Shown here in pieces: positions 45,601 through 57,736 of a DNA stretch of 64,000 bases. The DNA is from Rotaria sp. Silwood1. Lineage: Eukaryota; Rotifera; Eurotatoria; Philodinida; Philodinidae. The notes beneath the pieces were generated by a model. The model worked only from the letters and a program-made list of their open reading frames with translations, was not told the DNA's origin and did no database searches. A program made the position numbers and the translations under genes. The DNA lies in the NCBI GenBank assembly GCA_905250075.1, contig CAJNOP010000020.1:2597705-2661704 (forward strand). Reading direction: 5' to 3'. Each line of letters opens with the position of its first letter. The first letter of the stretch is position 1.

Positions 45601-46674
45601 ATTACATTATGAAAAAGCTTTAAAATTATTTTCACCTCATGACAATCCACTTGAATATTTACGTCTTTTAATTGAAGAAGTTGCTTTAGCTGATTTCGAA
45701 CTTCAAAGTAAGAATATATGCGTCATTTAGGATGAAAAAAAAAGCAAAATATCCACCTTTCATTTGACTTTGATTCTTTACAAGAGTTATTGCTCTGAAT
45801 AAACTCTTTTAAAATAAACAAATGTAAAAATATTTACTCTTACAATTGACTATTAATTAAAAAGTAATCAATAAATATCTCTCTAGCCATATGAGAGAAA
45901 CTCAAAAATTTCAGAATAGATTGTACGGCATGAACCGCATCTCTGATGAAAGTTTCAACAAGATCTGACCTCTAGAGACTCTTAGAAGGATGGTTTATAT
46001 CATTTTGAACTTCTCATTTGATTATAAAAACATACTATCGTTTCTTTATTCGTAATCTGTTACACCGCTAATGCTAGACATTTCCTGATAACTCTTTTGA
46101 ATAAAAGGTTTCTAGCGCCGATTTTTTCAGGATATCTAGAGTAGCTCCACTTACATATAATATATATATATATATGAATTAGGTCTAGGAAAGATAATTA
46201 CTTCGAGATAAACATGTTTTAATTTTTCAAAGTCACGTCACAAACAAATGATTTTGTTCAAACATTGTATTTAACTTTTTTTGAATTTGATTAATTTTAT
46301 AAATAGATGCAACTGACAATCCATCACGTTTAAAATATTCTCAACAAGGTTTACGTGCGTCATTTCAATGTCAAGAAACTATTGCAATTATTGATCAACA
46401 TCGAACAAGTTCGGATCCCGATGATTATAATGAAGTATTTTCACAAGAAGCTCAACGTCTTTTATCTATATTAAATGGACGTATACAAACATTTTTAAAA
46501 GAAATTGTTAAAATATTAAAAATAACAAGTAGTAAAAAATTAATCTATGAAGATTATAAAGAAATGTATAGTATATCATTACGATTAAATGATACATCAA
46601 CAACATTTCCACGTGATTTACATGATGCAATTGAACGTTTAAAAAAGATTTATGAAAAAAATACCAGTGACTAA
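36695..46674 (+). CDS. EDRF1: Erythroid differentiation-related factor 1 homologue
   Basis: Sixteen exons: 36695-36791, 36846-36939, 38569-38632, 38692-38820, 38883-39019, 39081-39395, 40726-40985, 41036-41373, 41431-41601, 42698-43001, 43056-43283, 43354-43580, 43645-44007, 45327-45485, 45560-45707, 46307-46674. They sum to 3402 nt, giving 1133 aa (human about 1240), with phase exact at all fifteen junctions. Diagnostic stretches are GEVDVISDAE then HIKKLLKVPF, VHRLGRTILLDE, NWTFENMKMLIGSDLPIFG, NKPINVLTGIDCWLDNLM and KEGHTYWLFK, with TPR-like helices in the C-terminal half. In vertebrates it is a nuclear factor influencing GATA1 and globin expression. The conservation in an animal without erythrocytes implies a more general role. 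A Thr/Asn/Asp-rich insert lies in exon 6. Long introns 2, 6 and 13 each contain an inverted-repeat element. AATAAA is at 46678-46683. Confidence 0.95.
37619..37833. mobile_element. 215-bp MITE with perfect 8-bp target duplication in EDRF1 intron 2
   Basis: Arms of about 85 bp (37619-37703 and 37748-37833) are almost identical inverted repeats beginning GGTATTCCT(A/C)TAGCTGGTG. The 8-bp sequence GATTATTT flanks both sides (37611-37618 and 37834-37841). The high arm identity suggests a recent insertion. An 8-bp duplication fits hAT or P-like superfamilies. Confidence 0.85.
40090..40554. mobile_element. 465-bp fold-back element in EDRF1 intron 6
   Basis: Arms of about 200 bp (40090-40290 and about 40335-40554) are inverted copies starting TGGGTATTTGTAAAAGAT, with a small loop. 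The arms share GAAAAAGTAGGTCCCTGCTA. A 7-bp direct repeat ATTATAT flanks (40083-40089 and 40555-40561). There is no coding capacity. The right arm carries a tandem duplication of GGTCTTCGTA. Confidence 0.8.
44618..45095. repeat. Degenerate fold-back element in EDRF1 intron 13
   Basis: Arms of about 115 bp (44618-44735 and 44980-45095) are inverted and diverged. The outer pair is TCGAGATTATACTCAGATGATAG and its inverse. The inner shared part includes TTTGTTCTTGA. This is an older insertion than those in introns 2 and 6. Confidence 0.55.
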
Positions 46675-46889
46675 AGAAATAAAATTAAAATAAAATAAAA
46701 TTTTGTCGTATTGATTTATGGGTGTTTTTCTTTTTTTTTGTTTGTTTGACATAATTATTTTCTATATTTATCATGTCGTTTTGTTAAACCCGAGGATATG
46801 ATCTATTTACAGATAATATAATGAAAGAAAAAAAAAATTTTAAATGATAGTAAAAGAAAAAGAAAATGTTAATTGATTAACTATTCAAT

Positions 46890-48919
46890 ATGACTCGATT
46901 GAATAGATCATCGAAATATAGATTTGATTTTTTTTATGCAAAGTGAGATAAATCACATTATGTATGTATTTATAATTTTGATTAAATGATTTATTTTTTT
47001 TTTGCAAGATTTAAACCATGGAATTCAAAACGTTGTCAAGTATTGATTATTATTGGAATTCTTGTAGTTTTTATTAATGAAGTTTTATTTTATCAATGGA
47101 CTTCTCTTAATTGGCCAAATATTGAAGAAATAGCAAAGAAGTAAGAGGAAAATATACAAATCGAGATTTATGAGACTGATTGAATTTTCTATGTGAATCG
47201 GTGAAAAATCGATCAATGTTATATCGATTAATACTTTTGGCTTTTTTTTTATAAAAAATAATTTCTTCGTGTTGTGAACTGCGAATTTGACATAATGATC
47301 TAGTTTCTAATAGTGGTACTAACCCCGTCAGAGTTCATTTCCTTGCACTATTGATCGAATTTTGCTTAAAAAGGTACTTAAGTCGTCTCTAAAAGCATTA
47401 CCATAGAGTCTCTTCACCCCTACAACTTTTTCTGATTAGACCACTTGTTTTTAATGGAGACAAATTGTGCGTTATTTTACCTCATTTCATATACATGAAT
47501 GCTCGAAAAACTGATTAAGTTTCGATTATAAAAATTGTTGTGAAGCAATTTTATTGAAGTTTTTAGGTTCATCAATTCTGATAGAGAATTGTTTAAGCTA
47601 CTCAAATGTTTTTTTTCAAATTCCTCTTAGCTATTACAATCGAGAAGAAAGCTCAAAAATACAGCTACCTTAAACTTATATCTTTGGTTATACTTAAGAG
47701 AATATCATATTTTATGTTTTTCTTCTTTTATCATAGACCTTCTGTTGAAAAACTTCTTCTTGTTGCTGATCCACAATTAATTGGTGAAAAAGATGAAGGC
47801 ATTTTAGGTTTTATAACTAGAAGAGAAGCTGATCGGTAAGATTCATCATATCTAATTACTTATTTTATGATTTAATTTTTTTTTTATAGATATCTTGCTA
47901 AAACTTTTCCACAAGCTAATGCTTATGTTAAACCTGATTGGATTATTTTTTTAGGTGATATTTTTGATGAAGGTTTATCAGCATCTGATGATGAATTTAA
48001 ACGATATTTTAATAGATTTAATTCAATATTTAATTATAAAAATCATGAACAACGTTATATTATAATTCCAGGTGATAATGATGTTGGTGGAGAATATCAT
48101 GGTGATGAACAACCAATATTAAGACAACGTTTTCGAAATTATTTTGGTCGTATAATTGCTTTATATCATCAAAATGATATACAATTTTTAAAAGTATTTA
48201 TTATTATTCAAAACTTTTAAATTTATTTTATTTACTTATTTTAGTTAGATATGGATATGTTTGATTCGTTTGCAGAAGGAAAACATGATGCAATAATGGA
48301 ACAAATGCAAAATCGTCCGATGACAGCAAATTTTCGTATTGTACTAAATCATTGGCCAATATTAACACGTACTGCTCGTTTTATAAAACCATTTATTAAT
48401 GAATTAGAACCAAATATTATTCTCAAAGGTGATAGTCATCATGTATGTAAAGATTTGTTATTTAAATTTTACAAATTATAAATTTTTTTTTTATTTCTAG
48501 CTTTCTATAATATCATATGATCGTATAAATATGATAACTAAAGTTCTAGTTAAAGAACATCTTTCACAATCAATTTTTTCATTAGATTTAAATCAAAAAA
48601 ATTTTATTTATGAAATATCAGTTCCAACATGTTCATATCGAATGGGTGTTGAACGTATTGGATATGTTGTTCTTTTACTTGATAGTGGTATGTTTATTCG
48701 AATAGAAAAAGTTTATTTTTTTTCTTTAAATATTATTATTTTTTTACTTTTTAAGAAAGTAAAACTGCTCATTTGACAATTCTTTCAACACCAAGAAGAT
48801 ATTTAGCATTATATCTTTATTTAATTTATGCAATACTTGGTCTCATTTTTGTAATTGTAACCTCATTGTTTTCACGACGAAATCTAATTCGTCTGTTTAT
48901 GCTTTCACGTTTAGTATAG
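46890..48919 (+). CDS. MPPE1: Metallophosphoesterase 1 (PGAP5-type GPI-anchor remodelling enzyme)
   Basis: Seven exons: 46890-46942, 47009-47140, 47737-47835, 47890-48193, 48245-48442, 48501-48687, 48756-48919. They encode 378 aa (human about 396) in consistent phase. It is a membrane metallophosphatase of the ER and ER exit sites that removes an ethanolamine phosphate from GPI anchors. An N-terminal membrane segment (VLIIIGILVVFINEVLF) and a C-terminal one (YLIYAILGLIFVIVTSLF) frame the phosphatase domain. Metal-site motifs: VADPQ with Asp73, LGDIFDEG with Asp118, PGDNDVGG with Asp157-Asn158, and LNHWP. At the position of the usual GHxH/AHTH motif it reads GDSHH (258-262), so the first His is Asp. 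The start was chosen 215 bp after the EDRF1 stop because exon 1 splices in phase. AATAAA is at 49003-49008. Confidence 0.9.
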
Positions 48920-51225
48920 ATCTTCTTTATACATCTATTCTTGTTTCTTTTGTAAAAAGGATACTAACGATCAAAATGGATAAAAGTTTTTTTATCTCTT
49001 GAAATAAAATTTTTCTTCTGTTTTATATCTCAAAGATAGTTAATAGTAATTATTGCTCATACTCGAATCGATGAGTAGTATTTATCAAGCTACGAATATA
49101 ATATGTATAAATATTCATTTTATTCCGATTACAGCCCATTGGATGGGTCTCGAACCCAGTCTAGGTTCGAAAACCTTGAATCCGATAGACTTTAACTATG
49201 ATCTTTTCATTAAGAAAAAGATGAAATATTAGTTGTAATGAACTTAAGCAAGAAATAATATACATATTCATTACATTAGTTTAATTTTTGACACTTTAAT
49301 AACCGGATGGTGAATTTCGAATAATGACGAGTTGTTAGTAAATTTCTGATTGTTGCTTTTTTGCTTATTTATAGAAGAAATTGTTTATGATTATCAGAAA
49401 CTTAATCATCTAAAGATTCTCAGTTTCATTAGAAATCAAAAATCTATTTACATCATGTCTCTAGATAAGCAGTAGAAAATCTAAAACTTACTACTACGGA
49501 TTTGTAACTCCCATGTGTTAGTGGACGATTAAATCCACAATTCACTTTCCTTTTACATCTGATGTTAATCAGGTTAATGCATAGACTTCTTGAATGACAC
49601 AAATCGAAAAATGAACACATGTGTTGTATTTGAACTCAATCTCAGTCATTATACATGACACAAAAATTATTTTTTCTGAATTATAAATAATTGAAAATGG
49701 TCCATATTGACTAATGAAAGAAATTTTGAAAAACACAGTACTCAAAATGAAATCTAAGAGAAATGAGAAACTTTTCATCTAGCTGATCTACGCTACCCTA
49801 ATTGAAGTAATTCGAATGAGTCGACCTATTTCAATCAAAAAACATTTACAAACGTTATAAAAATCTCTGCAGTAGAATTCCGAGTGTAGGTTTTTAGTAG
49901 AAAATATTAGTTCAATGCATTTTCTTCTATTTTAGTAAAAACATAAAATTTGACTTAACATGTCAAAAAATATGTTACTGGATCGAATGACGAGAAAAAT
50001 AATTCTTTTCCACGGAGGAAGAACCATAATATAATCTTTCTTTTCGCTTTCGATCTGAATGATTCTGTTGGTTTATGTCTGCCTAATAGGCATCATCGTC
50101 TCTTTCATATACGAGGTGTAATTATGATTTGTGAGTTTTTTCTCCATTTAAAAGAGACTCTCAGTAGCTTTTATCATTTTTACTTGACTGTTCAATTTAA
50201 ATAAGGATCAATATATGAGTGAATAGATCTGTAAGAATTTCAAAAGCGTCTACAAACTCTTAGAAATTTGTAAGTGCTGTAATTTAAAATAAATTTAATT
50301 CACAGAATTCAAGATTAGTACCAATTTTAGATTTGTACCATTATGGTTTTTATTGCATGATTTTCATAGACAATATGCTACTGCTCGTCACTATTCAAAT
50401 GATAATGCATTCTATAATTGGATAGGATCCAAAGATTGGAATCCAATCTAATAGTTTAAATCAAATTTGAACTTAAAGCTTGACTATTGTTTCCTCATCT
50501 TTGGAAGTGACATTATAGATTATAAAACAAATAAAACATATTCAATATTTGATAAAATCAAAATATCAATTTGTATTTTTTTTTACATCTAATTTTTCGA
50601 TTGCATACTACACGTCATCTGTAACAAAAAAAGCCAAGTGAACATTTGGCAAAAAAAACTACACAATGCAAAACAAATCTCGATCCATCGTCTATACTAC
50701 CACAAATATAATTTTCAAAATTTCAAAACCAAAAAATAGAATCGTAATTGTACTTGAATTCGAAAATGCTTAAATACAAAAGACTCTCATGAAAACAATG
50801 CAACTTTGGTATTCTTATCAAAATGACATTCTCTTCTATTACGATTTGTATGAATATTTTATTACTACGTTACAAGATAACAGCAGTTATTCTATTTTTC
50901 ATTGATCTTTATATAATGAATTCATTACTCATGAAACAAATTTCATAAGAACTCGGAAAAATTTCTTCACTTTTATATTGCATCATATCGTCAATATTAT
51001 TCAGAGTTGAAAAGAAATTTTCGAACACATGTTATTACTCAATTACGATGTATCACGGGGTCAAAAGGTCTTTTCATGACACTTTTTTTCTTTCTATGAA
51101 TTTCTCTGCTCTCGTATCAGTGTGGAAAAAAAACTTATAGGCAAGTTTTTTTTTCTACTGGGTTTTTTCTCCATATGAGGACTATATATATACCTGTCTT
51201 ACGTTATTTCTTTTGTCTGTCAATA
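48920..51225. other. Intergenic region between MPPE1 and DDX60
   Basis: No gene is supported. A tRNA-like fragment with a good B-box (minus strand, GGTTCGAGACC) lies near 49140-49200. The 69-codon minus frame at 49569-49778 is not credible. A TATATATA run at about 51183-51192 lies about 35 bases before the preferred DDX60 ATG. Confidence 0.55.
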
Positions 51226-54200
51226 ATGAACAACCAAATTGAAACTTTTATTAATTATTTACTGGATACGGAAACAACATCCGAGATAGCGTTTATTGAG
51301 AATATTCATAAAAAAAATGAATTATTTCAATTACAATATCTTAAGGATTGGGAACACATGGTTTTACGTAAATTACAACAGGTGCATCGGAATGGCATTA
51401 CATCTACATTGAATAATGTAGATCGTAATCAAAAATCAGAAAGTGAAACTTCAGAAGATATTTCATCATCATCAGAAGATGAAGAAGAAGATGATGAAGA
51501 ACAAAATAATAAAAAATTAATGCAAAATGGACATGTAAATATATATATTTAATATAAAAATAAGGTAGACTAATTATTTATTTGTTTTTTTTAGACTCAT
51601 CACTCAAGTAAAACAACAGATATTTATGTTGATAGAATTCATCAATGTCAACGACTTCTTCGAGTTTTATACCATTTTCAACAACATTATATTCACTTTA
51701 ACAAACTTTATTTTTTTGCTATTGAACAATGTCTCAAGAGTGATAATAATAAAATAGTTACTATTGTTTTAAAACAAATTGCTTCACATATATTTGAAGG
51801 TACAAATAATGATAATGAATCTCAAAGTCTGATAAAAGATCTTCCATTCAATACGTCATCGTCTACTATTTCTTCATTACATCAACCAATGTTAACTATA
51901 ATTCAAACACTTTTATCAACAAATAAAATGGAAATATATACAACAAATTTCTTAACAAATCATATTGATATTCTCTATCCATGTACAGCTCGTTTTCTTG
52001 ATGTACGTCGAGAATTTCGTGATAGTACACATTATTTAATTGATGGTGATTCATTAGTTTTATCTATAGCACATCATATAAATATTAATCTTACTTTAAA
52101 TTATGGAAATACTCTTCATATGATTTTTATTATTGAACGTATTTTACTAACACTTTTTCATCAATCAAATCAATGCAATTATACACTTGTCTTTTTTGAT
52201 TGTCATTATCATTTGTATCAACAAGAAAATTCATTTCTTAGTCTTGTTCGTTCTTGTTTGATTACTCATCTTTCGAAAAATATAGATCAATATCGAATCA
52301 TGAAAATACAACAATTTTCATCTTGGCTCAATGATGAATATTTTAAATTTGTTCAAGAAGAAAAACCAATGTTTTTATTTTATCATGATATGTCAACATT
52401 TAATAAAGAAAATCATCAATTTTTATCAAAAGATATTTTAGAAAAATTATTTTGTATGTATCGTTTATTCGGTAATTATCATCAATATATAATACAATGT
52501 CAACTTTATCTAATGAACAAATTAACATTAACTGAAACGACAGTTAAATGTTTTCAAATTCAATTTAATAGAATGTATCCACAAAAATTACTTAATGAAC
52601 TAATTAAAACACTATCATCAAATCCAAATATAATGAATAATATTCAAGAACGCGATTGGAATGAATTTGAAAAATTATGTCAAGAAATTGGTAAAAATGA
52701 TATTCGACTTTTTCTTTATCTTAAAACAATTGTTGATTTGATCGAAGAAAAAAATCATGAACGTTTTGTAAAACTATTTAGTCCATTACTTATACTTCAT
52801 GTTGCTCTTCTTATTCGTCTATCATTAATTGATCGACATCTTCCATCATCAATTCCTTCAGTTACGTACAGTTCAACATTCTCTCAATATATAGTACAAT
52901 TTCAACAATATCTATCTTTGAATCTCTCGTCAAATTTCTCATCTTTGTCCTATGCAAAAATTGCTGATCTATTCGATGGACGTCTTTTTGCGTTTACTCT
53001 TTATCAAATTTATCAATCATCAAAGTTTTCTCTTGATTCAAAGACATATACAATTGTTAAACAGAGTCTCGACGCATTGAATATACCATCAAATGAACAT
53101 ATATTTCAAGATATTATGAAAGAATTGATTCAATCAAATGATATTATTTTCTCATCTTCACTATCAAAAAAACAATCGGTAACAATTCAACAACAAGATC
53201 GACAGAAAATCATTCGAATATCAAATCCTTTTATTGATGCATATCTTAAACCGATTCTTTCTTCCAATGATACATTGCCATTTGATTTAATTATTCCAGA
53301 TGACAGTCAAGTGATTCAATACAAGAGTGAGTTTTTGTTTTGCTCTTGTTCTTTGATTAATGATAATCTTTTATATTATCTATAGGTAAATATTATTGGC
53401 GAATATACAAAGAAGTAAGTTGCTTATGATAATAAGTACTTGATAATTATTAATTCTTTCTTTTGAATTTTAGGTAGGCAATGAAATCCATCGTATTTGT
53501 GAGAAAAATGTTAAACAAAAAAAAACACAAGATCATCGTTATCGAACAAGAAACCAACAAAAATTGTAAGCATTAGTCTTAAGATTATGAAACTATGAAT
53601 TGTAAACGAATATTATTTTTCTTTTCATAGATATGACTATTACACTTTATATGGTAAATCATTAACTACTCGTGATGTTAGAGATAGGCAATTACAAATT
53701 GTTCTTCCTACTGCATCAACTCCTGTATTATCAAATAAAGAAAATTGTATTGATCAAACAGATTCTGTTGCTATGTCTAATAATAAAAAGAAACAACAAC
53801 AACATAAGAATCAACCAAAAAAAGTTTCACAAACCAAAGCTGAAATGATCATTGAAAAAAATAAACAACGAATATTAGATAAACGTATTATTGATGAAAC
53901 TGACAAACTTATTAATGTTGAAGCTCGATTAAAACAAATATCCAATGATAATTATTCAAATGCTATTGATCTTATTGATGAAAGTTTAGCTAATTTTGAA
54001 ACACCAATTAAACGTCTTGAACTACTCAAAAAAAAATTAGATTTACAACGAAAATATTTACGAACATTAAAAAAAAAGAAAAATTTAACTCTAGAAGAAA
54101 AATCCCAATTCGAACTTCTTCAAATAGGATACTTTGCTACATTATGCGAAATAACACATCTTGAAAATCTTGTTGATGCATTTAATGAAAAGAAAAAATT

Positions 54201-57200
54201 TATGGAAGAACTTGTTGATGATTTACCATTAGATACAGAAAAATGGTATCGATTTCAACTAGAAAAAATTAATAGTCGATTACCAAGACGTGAACAAGGT
54301 ATACGTGATGAACGAATGTCAGAGTTTATTCCAGATCCATGGCAAGTAGAATTTCTTGATGCTGTTGATAAACAACAATCAATCATTATTGTTGCATCAA
54401 CTGCTTCAGGTTAGTTTCTCAATTCTATTTTTTTTTTAATGATTTCTCTCATTCATATTCTAATTTCAATATTTAGGTAAAACTTATGCATCATATTATG
54501 CTATGGGTAAAGTACTCAAAGATAAAGATGATCCGAATGGTATATGCGTATATGTAGCACCAACAAAAGCATTAATTAATCAAGTAGCAGGTAAAATAAC
54601 ATGATTCGATTTAAAATATGAATAAATTTTATATTTTTTTAAAACACGATCTAAAACGAGTGACGAAGTATAGAGGTAGATATTTGGACCCACTTTCTTA
54701 CAAACGTGATAGACATGTTGGCAACAGCTCAGTATGGGTCATGACAGATATTGTTGATATAAGATTACAAACAGTATATCAATCATGTCTTGTCATAATA
54801 AATGAACTAATTGCTTGTTAAATTTCTAGAGAATTAAGTAAAAAAAAAAAGAAATATGTTCCAAAATATATAGACTAAAATAATCCCTCAGTGATTAACA
54901 ATTATAGCTATATCGTGTTTTACATCTCTATTTCGGAAGCATTGTGTTAACAGCTTTTTTGTTGAAGGTACCATTCATTCAAAATTTGGTCCTGTATTTG
55001 GAACTTTTACAAAAGACTATGAAATGAATATGGAAAAATGTCGAATTTTAGTTACTATTCCTGAATGTTTAGAAATGCTTCTTTTATCACCCAATCATCA
55101 ATATTGGTGTCAACGAATACGATATTGTATTTTTGATGAAATTCATTGTATGTCAGCTGATATTGGTTCAGATGTTTGGGAACGAGCGATGTTACTTATC
55201 AATTGTCCAATGATTGGACTTTCAGCAACAGTTAATAATGGTGAAAAATTAAAAGATTGGATTGCTAATGTCGAAAAACAACGATCTATTTTATTTAAAA
55301 CATCAACACCTCATCAAGTATGTTTCATTTCACATTTAGAACGCTTAGCAGATTTGAACAAATATTTATATTCAAATCGACAATTACATCCTCTCCATCC
55401 CATTGGTCTTATGAATTCTAAACAGTTAACATCACGAGGTTTACCAAAAGATTTATCATTATCACCATGTGAAACTCTTCGATTGAATGAAGCAATGGAA
55501 GAAAATAATGTCAAAAATAAACAAGTACCAACATTAACTGAATATTTTTCACCTAGTTGGATAGTTGAACGAAGTATGTGTAATACATATTCACGTCTTG
55601 TTTGTGATCAATTCAATGATTTAATTCATAATAATGAAAATTCTATGATTGATTCAATATCTTCATCATTAAATCCAATAACATTAAATAAAATTAATTA
55701 TCCTGAAATAAAACCAATGTCAACATTAATTGGTGACTTTGTATTAACATTAAAAGAAAAAAATCTTCTTCCATGTATTGTTTTTATGGATAGTCGTCCA
55801 TTATGTGAAGAATTAGCTGAAAGTGTGGCACAATATTTTGAAGAACTTGAAAATGAGTTACGTCGAACAAAATATAAACATGATATAGAAGCATTAGAAA
55901 AACGTTTAATACAAATAGAAAAGGCTCAAAAAACAGCTAAAGCTAAGAAAGCTGTTAAGTCTTCAAATAAACGAGGTGATGACGAAGAAAAAGAAACTGA
56001 TAAACCAGCTGAATTACAACAAATGGAAGAAGAAGATCAAAGTCAATTACGTTTATCTGGTTATGAACAAGATTTATTAAATGGTATTTTAGAAGAAAGT
56101 ACTTTAGCAAATCGACGTACATGTGATCGTGAATTAGTTGATCGATTAATTGAAAGAGCTGGATCAGACAACCCAAGATTAGTTCGTTATATAAAACGTG
56201 GTGTAGCTTATCATCATTCAGAATTAAATAGTAAAGGTCGATTAGCTGTTGAAGGTCTCTTCCGTAATCGATATGTTCAAATTGTTTTTTCAACATGGAC
56301 ACTTGGTATGTATAACATATGTAGAATAAAGAATTTCTCACTAATTATAATTTATTTTTTCTAGCTTTGGGTATTCATATGCCAACAAAAACAGTTGCTT
56401 TTGTTAAAGATTCAATTCAACTTGATGCTTTACAATATCGACAAGCATCAGGTAGAGCTGGTCGTCGTGGTTTTGATATTCAAGGCAATGTTGTTTTTAT
56501 CGATATTCCAATGTCAAAAATTCGTCATTTAACTATTGCAGCTATTCCTAATATTGAAACACATATGACAACAAGTGTTACTTTTCTAATGCGTCTTCTT
56601 TATTTCTATTCAAATGCTGAAGATAAAAAGGATGCTATTAATCGATCACTCATTTCTCTTCAATGTCCGTTTAATGCACAAACATCACTGACACAACGTT
56701 CAATCGATATTCAAACTCGATATCATTGTTTACATACGTTAGACTTTCTATATCGATTAAATTTGATTAATAATCAAGGTGATTTAATTGGTCTAGCTGG
56801 ATTGTTAACACAATTACATAATTCTGAACCAGCAAATATTTTACTTGGTTATTTAATGGATACGAAACTATTTCATGAATTGAACGATGATGAACAAATT
56901 ATTAATTTATTAGCATACCTTTTTACGAATACGCCATGGTATGTTTATTTTTTTTTTGTTTTTCTATTCTTAATTAATTCAACATTTTTTTTAGGTTAAC
57001 GGTACATCGACAAGGGAATAGTTCTTTATCAATAGAAGAAAAATTATGGTCCAATTCCAAATTTTCTCTTCGACCAGTTTCACCTGAAATTCGTCAACGT
57101 ATTCAATCATACAATTCATTAGTCAAAGAGACCTATGGATTTTATATAGAAAATGTCCTAAGAAAAATACGGTCGTTTAATGATAATCAAGAAAATATAT

Positions 57201-57736
57201 TACCTTTTTCAAATATTTCATTTAATCAATCATCAGATTATGATAATGGAACATTTGAATATGATCTTCATCATCATTATTCTCAACAAACACAAAATCC
57301 ATCAATATCACCATTTGCTGGTCCATCTGGTCTTACACATGAACAATTCATGTCTAATTATAATCCAACTATAGGTTCATGGGATCTTGCTTATAATATT
57401 GATTTATCAACACGTATTGTACCGTTTGTTGATATTGATGCTCATGATCATACGAATTCAGCTTATTATTTAAATAGTTATGTATTAGATTTCTTTAGAC
57501 ATGGTTCAGAAAAATTATTAATGTCAGAAAACCAATTGGATCGTAGTGAAACACATTCTTTGTTATTAAATTTTCTTCTCTCATTAACATCAATTAACAC
57601 ATCACTTGATACTATTATTCAAAATGAAATTAAACAAACAAATAACAATGATGTAGGATTTTTCAAAGTATTAAGCAACAAATTATCTGGCATTCATGAT
57701 CAGTTTTCAAGTAAATTTTATACAGAATACAAGTAA
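51226..57736 (+). CDS. DDX60: DDX60-type Ski2-like DExH-box RNA helicase
   Basis: Nine exons: 51226-51534, 51595-53326, 53386-53414, 53474-53565, 53631-54409, 54477-54590, 54968-56305, 56365-56938, 56995-57736. They total 5709 nt, encode 1902 aa and keep phase exactly. Helicase motifs: Walker A ASTASGKT around residue 981, split by an intron between exons 5 and 6. Motif II is DEIH at 1075-1078, motif III is LSAT near 1104, and motif VI is [10 protein letters not shown] near 1491. The gapped Ski2-like core, the long N-terminal region and the extended C-terminus match the DDX60 family, cytoplasmic helicases that support antiviral RNA sensing in vertebrates. The first in-frame ATG at 51175 overlaps a TATA-like run, so the second ATG is preferred. 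Exon 1 has an acidic tract ([14 protein letters not shown]). Exon 7 has a Lys/Glu-rich linker. AATAAA is at 57848-57853. Confidence 0.93.
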
